From JANWYT01 sp034437555 (GTDB lineage: Bacteria; Chloroflexota; Anaerolineae; Aggregatilineales; Phototrophicaceae): a stretch of DNA of 64,000 bases. Of this stretch, positions 16,110 to 25,170 are shown in pieces (the first letter of the stretch is position 1; each line of letters starts with the position of its first letter). The DNA lies in the NCBI GenBank assembly GCA_034437555.1, contig DAOTTQ010000044.1:1-64000 (forward strand), in the 5' to 3' direction. Below the pieces are notes generated by a model that saw nothing but the letters and a program-made list of their open reading frames with translations, was not told where the DNA came from and did not search any database. Both the position numbers and the translations under genes were made by a program.

Positions 16110-18518
16110 TTAGGGGTTTTGATTTCTTAGCTCTTGTTCTAAACGTTGTAACCGCCGATGATCAGGAAAGAGCGTGTAGGCTTCTTGAAACAAGGCAGTC
16201 ACCTCTTCGCTGTCTTTCCCCACCGTTGCCACCGTCCTAATATAAAATTGCCACAAGGTCGGGTCGCTACTCGCCATCACGGTTGCCCCCCTCATCAGGG
16301 CGTGAGCTTGTTCCACAAGGCGCAAAGCGGTTGCTTCGTCCGCACTTATGCCAGACAGCCTAAAGAGCGCGTTGCCCACCGCTGACACATGATAAGGGTT
16401 ATAGGGGTTTAAGGCTAAAGCCTGCTCAATTGCGCCTACAGCAACCCCCACACGCTCTGCACTTCGTAGGGTCGCGCCATCTTCTAAGAGCTTATTGCCC
16501 GCCCGTAAAAGCGCGGTATCATCCCATGAACGCCAACGAATAACGGTTTGGGCATCGTCGCTAATTAGCAAATTCCTAGACATCACACGGCTTAAAGCGG
16601 TATCTACCCACAAATCACGCCCCCAAAACAGCGCAACAGCAACCGTCCCCAAAATAATAGCAGGCGTTAGCACAAAACGCGCCACATCGGGCGGACGTTC
16701 CCCCCAAAACATTAAAAACAGCCACGCCAAACCAAATAAGAGCAAGTCAAAAATGCTGATGATCAGTGCTGAACCACGCTGTGTTCCTAAAAATGCTCCC
16801 ACACCCCAAAGCACCCCCGTCAGCAAAAGCAGTCGCCAGCTTATTTGCCCCCAAAAGAGCGTAACTAGCACCATGACCGCTAAAAGCGCCACCATTTCTA
16901 TTTGTTCGGTGGGTTGCACAATATAGCCTTTGATGAGATATGCGCCACCAAGAGCCAGCCACAACCAAACGTCCCTAGAGAACGGCGCAACGGCAGTTTC
17001 TGGGCGTGTTGATTGTGATGTTTCTTCGTGGGGTTGCGTGTGTAATAGCGTGCCAAAAGCAATCCATACGGCAAGGGTGGTTGCCAGCGTAACAAACCCA
17101 AACTGTAGCTCCAAAAGGTGCGCCACCCACACGGCAATCACCAACCACGCGCTCCAATCTATGGGGAGCGTTTCTGTGTTGCGCCGTAGCCACGCCATTG
17201 CCAGCAGATACACCCACAGCCCTACCACCACACCCACCACCAGCATCAGGGGCAAGTATTGCGAATAGGGACGCAAGAGCGCACTCACCAAAGCCCCCAT
17301 CCCCAAGAACAACCAGATGCTCCAATGGGCGATGCCTAAACGCCGTAACGCCATCCACAGCACCGCCAAAAACACACCATAGCGCAAAAGAACGCCCAGC
17401 CACCCCGTCATAAAAATGCTGTCGTAAATATCGTTGTGAATGCGGTCTATATTTTGTTGCGGATAGGGATTAGACGCTGAAAGCGGGTTACGCGCATAAG
17501 GCGTAGTGACGTTTTCTAAGCCATAGCCCACCAAAAAACGCACACTAGCAAGGGGGTCGGGTGTGCCATCTGCTTGAATGATGGGTAAAAACTGGGTGAC
17601 TGTGCCTTCTGCCACCGCCCAAACATCGGTACGAAACGCATCAACGCCCAAACTAAAGCGTGCGATTGCCGATGACTGAAATGCCCTAGAGTTGTTGTTA
17701 GAGGCAAGAATTGAGCGCGATACCAGCGCAACACCCACCACACCGCCCAATAATACCAGCCCCACAAACCCCACTAAAATCGCGCGATGGGTGCTTGCAA
17801 AAAGTGACCGCGCGCGCAAGAGAACACCATTTGTGCTTGCCCACACCAAAAAGAGCGTTACAACGCCCGCCCCCAAGCCCAAAAGTGCCGCCCGTGTGCC
17901 AATCAGAAACAACGCGCCCAACATCAGCAATACACCCGCCCAAAGCACCCCTCGTCGCCATCGTTGAGGAGGCGCATCACGCAGAATACCCGTGATGCTC
18001 CATAGCACAGCAACCATCAGCCAACCGCCGGTATATGTTGTCCAGCCCAATAAGCCGGGTGGGCGTTCATCCCCTACCAGTTGTAGCACATCCGAAATAG
18101 ATTGCACCGCAACAATGATGCCCACCGTCCACAACCATCGCCACGAGGGGCGCACGCCCAAAAACGCGCCCAAAAAGAGCGTGCCTATCAGTGCCAACCA
18201 TGTCCAAAGCCCCATCCGCCGTAACGCATCCCCCAAAAACGAGCGTGTGGGGCTAATGGACAACGCCGATGATAAGACCAGCACCGCAATCCATACGCCC
18301 AAAAGCAAGAAGAACATGCGGTTCTCTCGTAGAATGGGCAAAAATGGGCGCGTGCCTAACGCCAAAAATGCAATCAACAGGCTAACAGCGAGCAGGCTTG
18401 CGCGATACGATTCAAAGGCTTCATAGCGTAGCGGTTGCACAATAAGCGGCAAAAACCCTAGGGCAATTGCCATTACAACCCCTAATGTGCGCGTTTGTAA
18501 GGCGTTTAAGCTATTCAT
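16110..18518 (-). CDS. O-antigen ligase/polymerase-like membrane protein with C-terminal TPR
   Basis: This 802-residue protein has about 16-18 hydrophobic helices and the long loop typical of WaaL/Wzy proteins (GLENVTTPYARN...DRIHNDIYDSIFMTGWLGVLLRYG), where the His-Asn pair matches the conserved HN-x-(Y/F) motif. The last 150 residues form helical TPR-like repeats (AIEQALALNPYNPYHVSAVGNALFRLSG). Such proteins polymerise or attach lipid-linked glycans outside the membrane. The ATG at 18516-18518 overlaps the stop of the GT2 gene (ATGA). An upstream extension to 18620 lies within that gene and is rejected. A second, smaller polymerase-like gene is at 21130. Confidence 0.82.
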   Translation of the reverse strand: MNSLNALQTRTLGVVMAIALGFLPLIVQPLRYEAFESYRASLLAVSLLIAFLALGTRPFLPILRENRMFFLLLGVWIAVLVLSSALSISPTRSFLGDALRRMGLWTWLALIGTLFLGAFLGVRPSWRWLWTVGIIVAVQSISDVLQLVGDERPPGLLGWTTYTGGWLMVAVLWSITGILRDAPPQRWRRGVLWAGVLLMLGALFLIGTRAALLGLGAGVVTLFLVWASTNGVLLRARSLFASTHRAILVGFVGLVLLGGVVGVALVSRSILASNNNSRAFQSSAIARFSLGVDAFRTDVWAVAEGTVTQFLPIIQADGTPDPLASVRFLVGYGLENVTTPYARNPLSASNPYPQQNIDRIHNDIYDSIFMTGWLGVLLRYGVFLAVLWMALRRLGIAHWSIWLFLGMGALVSALLRPYSQYLPLMLVVGVVVGLWVYLLAMAWLRRNTETLPIDWSAWLVIAVWVAHLLELQFGFVTLATTLAVWIAFGTLLHTQPHEETSQSTRPETAVAPFSRDVWLWLALGGAYLIKGYIVQPTEQIEMVALLAVMVLVTLFWGQISWRLLLLTGVLWGVGAFLGTQRGSALIISIFDLLLFGLAWLFLMFWGERPPDVARFVLTPAIILGTVAVALFWGRDLWVDTALSRVMSRNLLISDDAQTVIRWRSWDDTALLRAGNKLLEDGATLRSAERVGVAVGAIEQALALNPYNPYHVSAVGNALFRLSGISADEATALRLVEQAHALMRGATVMASSDPTLWQFYIRTVATVGKDSEEVTALFQEAYTLFPDHRRLQRLEQELRNQNP

Positions 18519-19423
18519 AAATAACCTTTTGTGGTTCTTTTCGTTAAATAGTTGATATAGTTTACGGCTTCGCCTGCCAACCACGCGATATAACCCCACG
18601 CCACCACAGGCAATGCCCACACATAGACACGCCCCAAACGGGCTTCACGGGCTTCGCCAAAAGTTCGCCACAAAATGCGTAACAGGCGAATGGGCAACAC
18701 GGTTACCACAATCCAAAAAAACACTGTGAGCTTTGTCATGGGTGCGCTATCGAGGCGGTTTTCGGCATGCTCTCGCCCCCTAGTATACCTTTCACGGGTG
18801 AAGGTGCGCCATGTATCTGTGTGGTGATGAGCAACGGTTGCGGTGGGGTGTGTTTGAAAAAGAAGCCCCTTTTGTGCTAAAGCCAGCGCAAACTCAAAAT
18901 CTGACCGCATAAGGTTTTTAGCAAAACCGCCCACACTGTCATACATCTCACGGCTAAAAAACGCCGACACAGTGGCGCAATTGACAATATCGCGCGCGGG
19001 GCGGTGAGGCAAATAATGGCTAAATTTACAAAAGTGAATCCCCCAATCCAGCCAACGGTTGCCATAGCACGTTACTGCACCCATGATGGGGCGTTGCACT
19101 TGTAAGAAGGCTTGGACAATCATTTCTAGCGTGTTCGGTTCGGCATACGCGTCTGGGTCTACCGACCAAATCAGGGGCGCGTCGGAAGACCCAATGGCAA
19201 GGTTACGCGCATCATTGGGGAAAAGCCGTGTAGGGTGGTGAATATAACGCACATTAGAAAACGCTTGCATTAAGCCCTCTGTGCGTGTATCAGGATGGCT
19301 ATCTACCACTACAATCTCTGTATTCGTATAGGTTTGGGCTTGCAAATGCTCTAAGCAACGCCCGATTGTCTCATAAGAGTTATACGCACTAACCGCAACA
19401 AGCACACGCGCGTCTGCTGTCAT
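18515..19423 (-). CDS. Glycosyltransferase family 2 with C-terminal membrane helices
   Basis: This 302-residue protein starts with the GT-A fold: ARVLVAVSAYNSYETIGRCLEHL, then TEIVVVDSHP and WSVDPDAYAEPNTL, where DPD serves as the metal/nucleotide-binding DxD motif. The C-terminal third has two hydrophobic segments (TVFFWIVVTVLPIRLL, VYVWALPVVAWGYIAWLA), so it acts at the inner membrane face. The ATG at 19423 has GAGG eight bases upstream and is preferred over a TTG at 19447, which would overlap the upstream gene. It is part of the minus-strand glycan operon. The sugar is unknown. Confidence 0.88.
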   Translation of the reverse strand: MTADARVLVAVSAYNSYETIGRCLEHLQAQTYTNTEIVVVDSHPDTRTEGLMQAFSNVRYIHHPTRLFPNDARNLAIGSSDAPLIWSVDPDAYAEPNTLEMIVQAFLQVQRPIMGAVTCYGNRWLDWGIHFCKFSHYLPHRPARDIVNCATVSAFFSREMYDSVGGFAKNLMRSDFEFALALAQKGLLFQTHPTATVAHHHTDTWRTFTRERYTRGREHAENRLDSAPMTKLTVFFWIVVTVLPIRLLRILWRTFGEAREARLGRVYVWALPVVAWGYIAWLAGEAVNYINYLTKRTTKGYL

Positions 19424-19436
19424 TTTGCCATCCTCA

Positions 19437-20375
19437 CTAACGCTCAACGTTCATTTCGATATAGAAGAATTCTTTGTTACACGGGTATGTCGCGCCCAAT
19501 AGTGTAATCGTTTGTGAAATTGCCCCTACCAGCTGCCCCCCAAAAATATAAGGTACACTCTTGATGAGTATCCCCCAACCGTAGCCTGTTTTACGGGTAC
19601 GATGGACAATTCTGGCAGTTCTTACGAATGGCACGAGGGGAGTACCGAACACCCGAATCACTCTATCCCACAGTGTAAACTCTCCATCTTGAATTTTAAT
19701 CAGGTTTGAAAACCGCGCATGAATCCATGCCAAAGACCAGTAATTGGCGGGTTTCAGCATATTTGCATGGCTAATGCTGGCATGTGGCGTAAACCCTAGC
19801 CTTAAGCCATCGGCTTTCATGCGCTCATGCAACAACCCTTCTAACGATAAGTAGTATGGTTTATCTTTTGCATAATGCAAAAGTGTTTCGCGGTGATAAC
19901 ACAAATTCGCACCCGCCAGAGGATATAGCTCACCTTGTGGATAAGGAGCATTCACGTGTATATAGCTGGTTACAAACAAGGCAAATGCCTGTGGATTGTC
20001 CATGTCTAGCCCAATAAAGCGCGGACACACCACGCTAAAACCCTGTTGGGCAACACGCAATAGCGTTTCTGCGTATGCAGGTTCATTAGCAACGCAATGC
20101 TCCTCAAGATACGCCACATAATCGGCAGTGGCATGGGTTGCCCCATACAATCGTGCCTGATGTATCTCATACATACTGCTGTTGGCATCACAATGAAGCA
20201 CCCTTACGCGGGGGTGGTCACTGCCTTCAATGGGCGTTGTGCCAGACAATGCAAAATCTAGTACCAAAATCTCTGTGCGATCTATGATTGTCTGTTCAAG
20301 CAGGCTTTTTAGCGCACGCGCTCCGCGTTCCCGTTGGTGCTGTACAAACAAAATAAAGCTAATATCAGGCATCAT
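19437..20375 (-). CDS. Glycosyltransferase family 2-like protein
   Basis: This 312-residue protein has a GT2 start (PDISFILFVQHQRERGARALKSLLEQT, TEILVLDFALSGT). At the DxD position it has ADYVAYLEEHCV, so the acidic pair is Glu-Glu rather than Asp. The C-terminal part has one weak hydrophobic stretch. Two ATGs overlap the AAAGGGGG ribosome site; the second (20370-20372) is better spaced. It lies between the WecG-type gene and another GT2 gene with gaps of 12-13 bp, so all three are co-transcribed. Donor and acceptor are unknown. Confidence 0.75.
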   Translation of the reverse strand: MMPDISFILFVQHQRERGARALKSLLEQTIIDRTEILVLDFALSGTTPIEGSDHPRVRVLHCDANSSMYEIHQARLYGATHATADYVAYLEEHCVANEPAYAETLLRVAQQGFSVVCPRFIGLDMDNPQAFALFVTSYIHVNAPYPQGELYPLAGANLCYHRETLLHYAKDKPYYLSLEGLLHERMKADGLRLGFTPHASISHANMLKPANYWSLAWIHARFSNLIKIQDGEFTLWDRVIRVFGTPLVPFVRTARIVHRTRKTGYGWGILIKSVPYIFGGQLVGAISQTITLLGATYPCNKEFFYIEMNVER

Positions 20376-20387
20376 TCCCCCTTTAAG

Positions 20388-21137
20388 CTAGGCTTTTGGT
20401 TTTGCCCATCCCCACCGATGAGCCAGCGTTCTTATTAAAATTTGTGGTAGACCTATTATATAACGTTTCCAAACGTGGCGAGGGTGAGTCAGTAGCCGTG
20501 AGAGCCACTCTAGCCCATTATCTGTGACCCATCGTGGAGCGCGGGGCAGGGCTTCGGCTAAAAAGTCAAAATATGCCCCCCCTGTTGCAATCACGTTCAC
20601 TTGTAGCGCGTTTCTGTTTTCAATCACCCATCGTTCTTGTATGGGCGACCCAAAGCACACCAGCAAAATATCTGCACCAGAGGCATTAATTTGGGCAATT
20701 ACGCGCTCATTCTCCGCGCCTGTTTTGCCAAAGTAGCCGTGATACACGCCTGCAATCTTTACGCCCGCGTGCTTTTGGCTAAAGCGTTGCGAGGCGCGTT
20801 CTGCAATGCTCTCTTGTCCCCCTAGCCAAAAAATTTTATAGCCACGCTCTGCCCATTCCCCCCCCAAAGCATCCGCCCAATCGGGCATGGTGGTTCTGTT
20901 TGCCAGCGTTACGCCCAATAGAAAACCCAGCAAACGCACACCAAAGCCATCGCAAGTCACCATCTGAAAGGCGTTTAGGTCGGCACGCAGAAGGGGATTA
21001 TCCCAACATTGGTTTAGTGTGTGCGCGTTGGCATAGCCGATGGCAATCCGTCTATTGCTTTGAATGGACTGATGAATGGCACGGGCAATCTCATTTTCAG
21101 AGGGGGCATCCACACGCACCCCAATCACGTCAGGCAT
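20388..21137 (-). CDS. WecG/TagA/CpsF family glycosyltransferase (GT26)
   Basis: This 249-residue enzyme is complete. It has the family pattern YANAHTLNQCW, CDGFGVRLLG, TMPDWADALG, KIFWLGGQESIAERASQ and the closing GSPIQERWV (the G-x-P-x-Q-E motif). Family members add ManNAc or related N-acetyl-hexosamines to undecaprenyl-diphosphate-GlcNAc at the cytoplasmic face. The chosen ATG (21135-21137) overlaps the stop of the polymerase-like gene by 8 bp. The longer frame to 21248 lies inside that gene. It supports a lipid-linked repeat-unit pathway in this cluster. Confidence 0.88.
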   Translation of the reverse strand: MPDVIGVRVDAPSENEIARAIHQSIQSNRRIAIGYANAHTLNQCWDNPLLRADLNAFQMVTCDGFGVRLLGFLLGVTLANRTTMPDWADALGGEWAERGYKIFWLGGQESIAERASQRFSQKHAGVKIAGVYHGYFGKTGAENERVIAQINASGADILLVCFGSPIQERWVIENRNALQVNVIATGGAYFDFLAEALPRAPRWVTDNGLEWLSRLLTHPRHVWKRYIIGLPQILIRTLAHRWGWAKPKA

Positions 21138-22332
21138 AGGAGAGGCTTTCTTCGGGGGGTATTTGGGCAAAGACACCCAATAGCACCCAAAACGGAATTG
21201 CAAGCTGCTGAACACTAAGCGGATTTGCAAATATCGCCACAAACGCATAGCCCAACACCATGCACGACACCGTTAGGCGTAACGATGCACTGGTTTGCTG
21301 GTACTGCCTAAAGAACGTCAGCGCATACGCCACCAACGCCAGCGCAAGTCCCACAAAACCGCCATCCACCAACACGCGCAAATAGTCATTGTGGGGGGTG
21401 CGAAATGCGTCTGTGGTAAATAGCGTGCCTGTGCCTAGCCCACGCCCAAAAACCCAGTTTTCGCTGGCACGCTCTATCGTAATGCGCCACGCCTCAAAAC
21501 GCCCCGAATCGTTGATGGCAAGTACCGTAGGTGTAGCTCTGACCGTAGGTGTAGCTCTAAGGATAAAGAACGGCAAATAGCTGGCATAAATCACCGTCAA
21601 TACCGCCCCTAATAAGGCGATTTTTCTTAGGGCTGCGCGGTCATTATGCTGGCGATAGTGTGTCCACCATGCCCACACCATCGGCAGAAAGGACAGTAAC
21701 GCCAACGGATAAGCAGTACGCGTACCAGACCAAGCCACAATGACCACATTCACCAAAGCCAATACCCAAGCACCTCGCATTTTGCCGATAAGTGCCACGC
21801 TCGCAACCACCGTTACCCACCCCAAAGTGCCTGTTTCAAACCAGGCATTTGCTGTAGTAAGACGTAGCACTTGTGATGGAAACTCGGTGAGGAACAAGTC
21901 CCATAAACCCAAAATATCTAGGATACCCCCCGCAAAAAAACTTATCACACTCAAAAAGGCAATGATGCGTAAAAGCCAATGACGCATTATGCCACTAAAA
22001 CGCGCTTGCATAAGTGTGGGCGCAAGCAGCAGCGCGAAAAAGGACTTAAACGGCTGTAATGCGCTCATATCGGGGTAAAAGCTCGCCAATGTAAATGTCA
22101 TTATCACTATCACACTATACGCAATTAAAAGCGGGCTGATCCATTGGCGCAAGCCCGCCAAGAGCAAATACGGCGTACATGCCACCAACACCAGCAAATT
22201 GTGAACTGTTGTAAGTTCTAAGCCCAAAATCAGGGTGTCTTGAAAAATATATTGCGGAGAAACCGCCATAGAAAGCACTGCAAGCAAAAATAGCCACTCT
22301 GCCCACATACCAATACGAGGATTACTGTTCAT
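21130..22332 (-). CDS. O-antigen ligase/polymerase-like membrane protein (Wzy/WaaL type)
   Basis: This 400-residue protein has about 11 hydrophobic helices and the Wzy_C-type periplasmic loop (NWVFGRGLGTGTLFTTDAFRTPHNDYLRVLVDGGFVGLAL), with the conserved HND-Y motif. The role is assembly or ligation of the glycan on the outer face of the membrane. An 18-bp tandem duplication inside the gene repeats the residues RATPTV. It sits 15 bp after a GT2 gene and overlaps the WecG-type gene. It is the second protein of this type in the cluster, so one may polymerise and the other ligate. Confidence 0.83.
   Translation of the reverse strand: MNSNPRIGMWAEWLFLLAVLSMAVSPQYIFQDTLILGLELTTVHNLLVLVACTPYLLLAGLRQWISPLLIAYSVIVIMTFTLASFYPDMSALQPFKSFFALLLAPTLMQARFSGIMRHWLLRIIAFLSVISFFAGGILDILGLWDLFLTEFPSQVLRLTTANAWFETGTLGWVTVVASVALIGKMRGAWVLALVNVVIVAWSGTRTAYPLALLSFLPMVWAWWTHYRQHNDRAALRKIALLGAVLTVIYASYLPFFILRATPTVRATPTVLAINDSGRFEAWRITIERASENWVFGRGLGTGTLFTTDAFRTPHNDYLRVLVDGGFVGLALALVAYALTFFRQYQQTSASLRLTVSCMVLGYAFVAIFANPLSVQQLAIPFWVLLGVFAQIPPEESLSYA
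21524..21559. repeat. 18-bp tandem duplication inside the polymerase-like gene
   Basis: Two adjacent 18-bp units (21524-21541 and 21542-21559) differ only at the last base and encode RATPTV twice. The reading frame is kept. Confidence 0.8.
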
Positions 22333-22347
22333 GATGAATTTGCTCCA

Positions 22348-23307
22348 CTATCTGTTGGGTAATTTATCTAATACTTCGCGCCAAATGCGCTGTAGCCATG
22401 TGCCACGATAGCGCGTTTCGTGTTCATCCACATACGCACGAGCGCGCTCTGATAAAACGGGCATCGTCTTAAAATTCGTTTTCGTGATGAGCGCAATGGC
22501 ACGCCATGCCCCACGCCACGCCTGTATCGGCACACGGTTAATCACGCCCTTTACTTGATAGCCCACCAAAAACGCCAACACGCGCCACACAGAACGATAA
22601 TGTTTGTAATCGACATAAATCGCATTACGCACAAGGTTTTCAAAGCGATTTTGTCCCCAATAGTGTCGTTGCTCTGGCGAAACTTTGTGGCGCACCGTCA
22701 TATTTGCGTTATATTCTAGCGTGTAGCCCGCCTGAATAAGCTGATACGACAAGTCTATTTCTTCCCACATAAACTTAATGTTCTCGTCTAGGAGCGTAGT
22801 TTTCTCTAGGGCTTCACGCTTAAAGACGATTGCTGCCCCGCAAAAGCGCGTGGTCATAAAGGTTTGGTCGGCTTTTGCCCACAAAGAGCGCGGATACATC
22901 CAGCTTAGGCGGTCATCTTCCCCGTTGTAATAGTTCACCATCCTAAACGCCACCGCGCCCAATTCAGGACGTTCTTCTAGCCGTTGCACCGCATGGGCTA
23001 GAGAGTGTGGGCTGGCATACTCGGCATCATTATCCAGCAACGCCACATAGGGGGCATTGCCTAGCCTAATGAGAGGGTTTCTTCCCATCGCAACGCCCTT
23101 ATTTTCATCGTATTGTGTAAGGTGAATGATACCCAAGTCGCTAAGTTCACGCATTTTTTGCCGTGTTTCGGGCGTGCTGGCTTGGTCACCCACCCACACG
23201 CGCACGGTTACGGCTTCCTGAGAACGTGCGCTCTTAATGGCTTCTTCTGTCATGGCAAGCCGATTCCACGATAAAATAATGACATCTACAGCTAAAGGCT
23301 CACCCAT
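22348..23307 (-). CDS. Glycosyltransferase family 2, rhamnosyltransferase-like
   Basis: This 319-residue protein has a clear GT-A domain: VDVIILSWNRLAMTEEAIKS, then YDENKGVAMGRNPLI and VALLDNDAEYASP, with DND as the DxD motif, and the catalytic MWEEIDLSYQLIQAGY (the ED pair). A basic C-terminus with short hydrophobic parts may touch the membrane. It is the first gene of the minus-strand glycan run. AAGGGGAAG precedes the ATG. The donor sugar cannot be read from sequence. Confidence 0.9.
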   Translation of the reverse strand: MGEPLAVDVIILSWNRLAMTEEAIKSARSQEAVTVRVWVGDQASTPETRQKMRELSDLGIIHLTQYDENKGVAMGRNPLIRLGNAPYVALLDNDAEYASPHSLAHAVQRLEERPELGAVAFRMVNYYNGEDDRLSWMYPRSLWAKADQTFMTTRFCGAAIVFKREALEKTTLLDENIKFMWEEIDLSYQLIQAGYTLEYNANMTVRHKVSPEQRHYWGQNRFENLVRNAIYVDYKHYRSVWRVLAFLVGYQVKGVINRVPIQAWRGAWRAIALITKTNFKTMPVLSERARAYVDEHETRYRGTWLQRIWREVLDKLPNR

Positions 23308-23448
23308 TATTTTCGCTTCCCCTTGTCGTAATAAATCGTTTTCAGGCGTTATTATGACACTGAACGCCCTGTTTCAACAACATAAAACTTGTAAAAATAA
23401 GCTGTGGTATCATTGGCTTAAAGTGGTTTTAGAGAAAATGGATAACCC

Positions 23449-23760
23449 ATGAAAAAGTCTCCATCCCTTCCACCTAACCTAACGAAGTTACGTCAAATAC
23501 GCTCAGAGATTATTGCCCTTGCAGAAAAATATGGCGCAGAAGATGTGCGTGTTTTCGGCAGTGTGGCTCGTGGCGAAGCGACCTTAGAAAGTGACATTGA
23601 TTTTTTAGTTCGGTTTCGTCAGGGGTCTAGCCTTTATGAGTTATCGGGCTTATGGCAAGAGCTTCAGAAATTAGTGGGGCATAGCATTAGTTTGGTGACA
23701 GAGGGTGGTTTAAAAGAGCGTTTTAAGACCGTTATCGAGAAAGATTTAGTTGCGTTATGA
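23449..23760 (+). CDS. mntA: MNT-domain nucleotidyltransferase antitoxin (MntA-like)
   Basis: This 103-residue minimal nucleotidyltransferase has the signature G37-S-V-A-R-G...S48-D49-I-D51-F-L-V, with the two metal-binding Asp residues intact. In type VII MntA-HepT systems the antitoxin AMPylates a Tyr of the HEPN toxin and so blocks its RNase activity. The stop overlaps the start of the following HEPN gene (ATGA at 23757-23760), the usual arrangement. The toxin gene is interrupted by a stop codon, so this enzyme may have lost its partner. It is divergent from the glycan gene run. Confidence 0.85.
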   Translation: MKKSPSLPPNLTKLRQIRSEIIALAEKYGAEDVRVFGSVARGEATLESDIDFLVRFRQGSSLYELSGLWQELQKLVGHSISLVTEGGLKERFKTVIEKDLVAL

Positions 23761-24092
23761 AACCCTTCAAAAACTATTTGCAAGATGTCTTGCTCTATAT
23801 CGCTGACATACGCTCATTTACTACACAAGGCAAAGACTTCTTTACTCAAGATAGAAAAACGCAACTTGCGGTTATCAGAGCGTATGAAGTGATTGGTGAA
23901 TTGGTAAAAAGACTTCACGACGCTCTGCTTGAACAACCTTTTATTCCCACATCCAACCTGCACTGAGTAGTTACGATTCATCAATATGACAACATCGAAC
24001 TAGACATTGTTTGGGATGCTGTAGAACGTATAGAGGCACTTCAACAAGCCATTGAATTGTTATTTAGTGGTATAGAGGACGAGGAAACCTAG
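23757..24092 (+). pseudogene. hepT: HepT-like HEPN toxin interrupted by in-frame TGA at the active-site Arg codon
   Basis: The first 69 codons encode the N-terminal HEPN helices (KPFKNYLQDVLLYIADIRSF, AVIRAYEVIGELVKRL). A TGA at 23964-23966 follows. The same frame then continues VVTIHQYDNIELDIVWDAVERIEALQQAIELLF to a TAG at 24090-24092, 110 residues in all plus the stop, close to normal HepT length. The HepT active site is R-x4-H-x-Y. Here the sequence is stop-VVTI-H-Q-Y, so the TGA lies exactly on the Arg codon and a single C-to-T change from CGA explains it. The toxin is therefore truncated before its catalytic and AMPylated residues. The next gene starts 1 bp after the TAG. Confidence 0.85.
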
Positions 24093-24093
24093 C

Positions 24094-25041
24094 ATGAAAA
24101 AGTCTTATATGATGGCAGGGGGTGGGGTAGCACTGGTGTTATTGCTGGCACTCATTGGGCTAGTATTAACGAACACCGCACCAAATGCCGAAGGTTTACC
24201 CACCCTCATCCCCACACGCATCGCCCAAGACAGTATCTTACAAACAGAACTTCCCACCACAGAAAATAGCCCCACACAAACACCAAGTGAAACACTCGCC
24301 CACACAGCAACAGCAACGGTATCCGCCAGCGAAACGCCCACCAGTACTGAAGAAGTAACATCTGAAGCAGCAGAACTCATCATCACACCCGATATACTGC
24401 TTCTTAACACATCGGGGCGGGATACGGTGCAAACCCTTCAAGCGGCTACCACGCAAACGCCCGCACCCAACAGCGCACTTGCCACACAAACGCCCGAAGT
24501 CGTGGTAATTTCGGGTGGGGTTGTGTCTACAGCAACGCCCAATACAGGCAATAACGCGCCCTCTACAAGCGTACCTGATAGCGTCATTGTGCCAACAAAC
24601 ACGCCTGCTGTATCGGTTGTGGCGACCAATACGCCTGTGCTGGTGTCGGGTGTGCCTGTGGGGATAGGTTTGGCAGAAGCGCAACAGATTGGCGTGAGTG
24701 AGCTACGGCTCATTAGCTTCACTAGCCCCGCCACCACCCTCTTACAAGAAATGGGGGGCATCTTGCCCTCTTTGCCCGCCAATACCCAAATTGCCTTGGC
24801 AGAACTGCTGATGATTTGCAATAGCAACGCCGACTGCACGCCGAGAGGCGGGTTTACCCTTATCACGTCTGGGAACCAAGCCTTAACGCCCATTAGCATT
24901 AGCAATTTGCCTGCATTTAACAGTGGATTTGGTGGGGGGCAAGTGTGGGGTTATGTGGCGTTTGCGCTCCCAAATAACCAAAGTGCCACCACACTTTCGC
25001 TCGTCGTAGGTAACAATAGTTACACCTTTGCCACACGATAG
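24094..25041 (+). CDS. Membrane-anchored Thr/Pro/Ser-rich surface protein
   Basis: This 315-residue protein has a basic N-terminus and one hydrophobic helix (about residues 8-26). A low-complexity stalk rich in Thr, Pro, Ser and Ala follows (to about 195, with TQTPSETLAHTATATV-like stretches). The C-terminal globular part of about 120 residues (GIGLAEAQQIGVSELRLISF...) contains two Cys (about 242 and 247) in CNSNADC. The family is not recognised. The topology suggests a wall-spanning anchored domain, and the stalk could be O-glycosylated, as inferred for similar proteins. It starts directly after the HEPN remnant. Confidence 0.7.
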   Translation: MKKSYMMAGGGVALVLLLALIGLVLTNTAPNAEGLPTLIPTRIAQDSILQTELPTTENSPTQTPSETLAHTATATVSASETPTSTEEVTSEAAELIITPDILLLNTSGRDTVQTLQAATTQTPAPNSALATQTPEVVVISGGVVSTATPNTGNNAPSTSVPDSVIVPTNTPAVSVVATNTPVLVSGVPVGIGLAEAQQIGVSELRLISFTSPATTLLQEMGGILPSLPANTQIALAELLMICNSNADCTPRGGFTLITSGNQALTPISISNLPAFNSGFGGGQVWGYVAFALPNNQSATTLSLVVGNNSYTFATR

Positions 25042-25061
25042 GTTTTGATAAGGCGTGACAT

Positions 25062-25083
25062 AAAAGCATACAACGGTGCTTTT
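25062..25083 (+). terminator. Hairpin after the T/P-rich protein gene
   Basis: Arms AAAAGCA (25062-25068) and TGCTTTT (25077-25083) lie 20 bp after the stop, ending in Ts. Confidence 0.6.
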
Positions 25084-25170
25084 CTATATTAACAATATCT
25101 GTTAAATTTTGTACACTGTTGCCAGCAGAATAACGCCAAAAATAATCGCCTATAGGGAATCACCATAACC

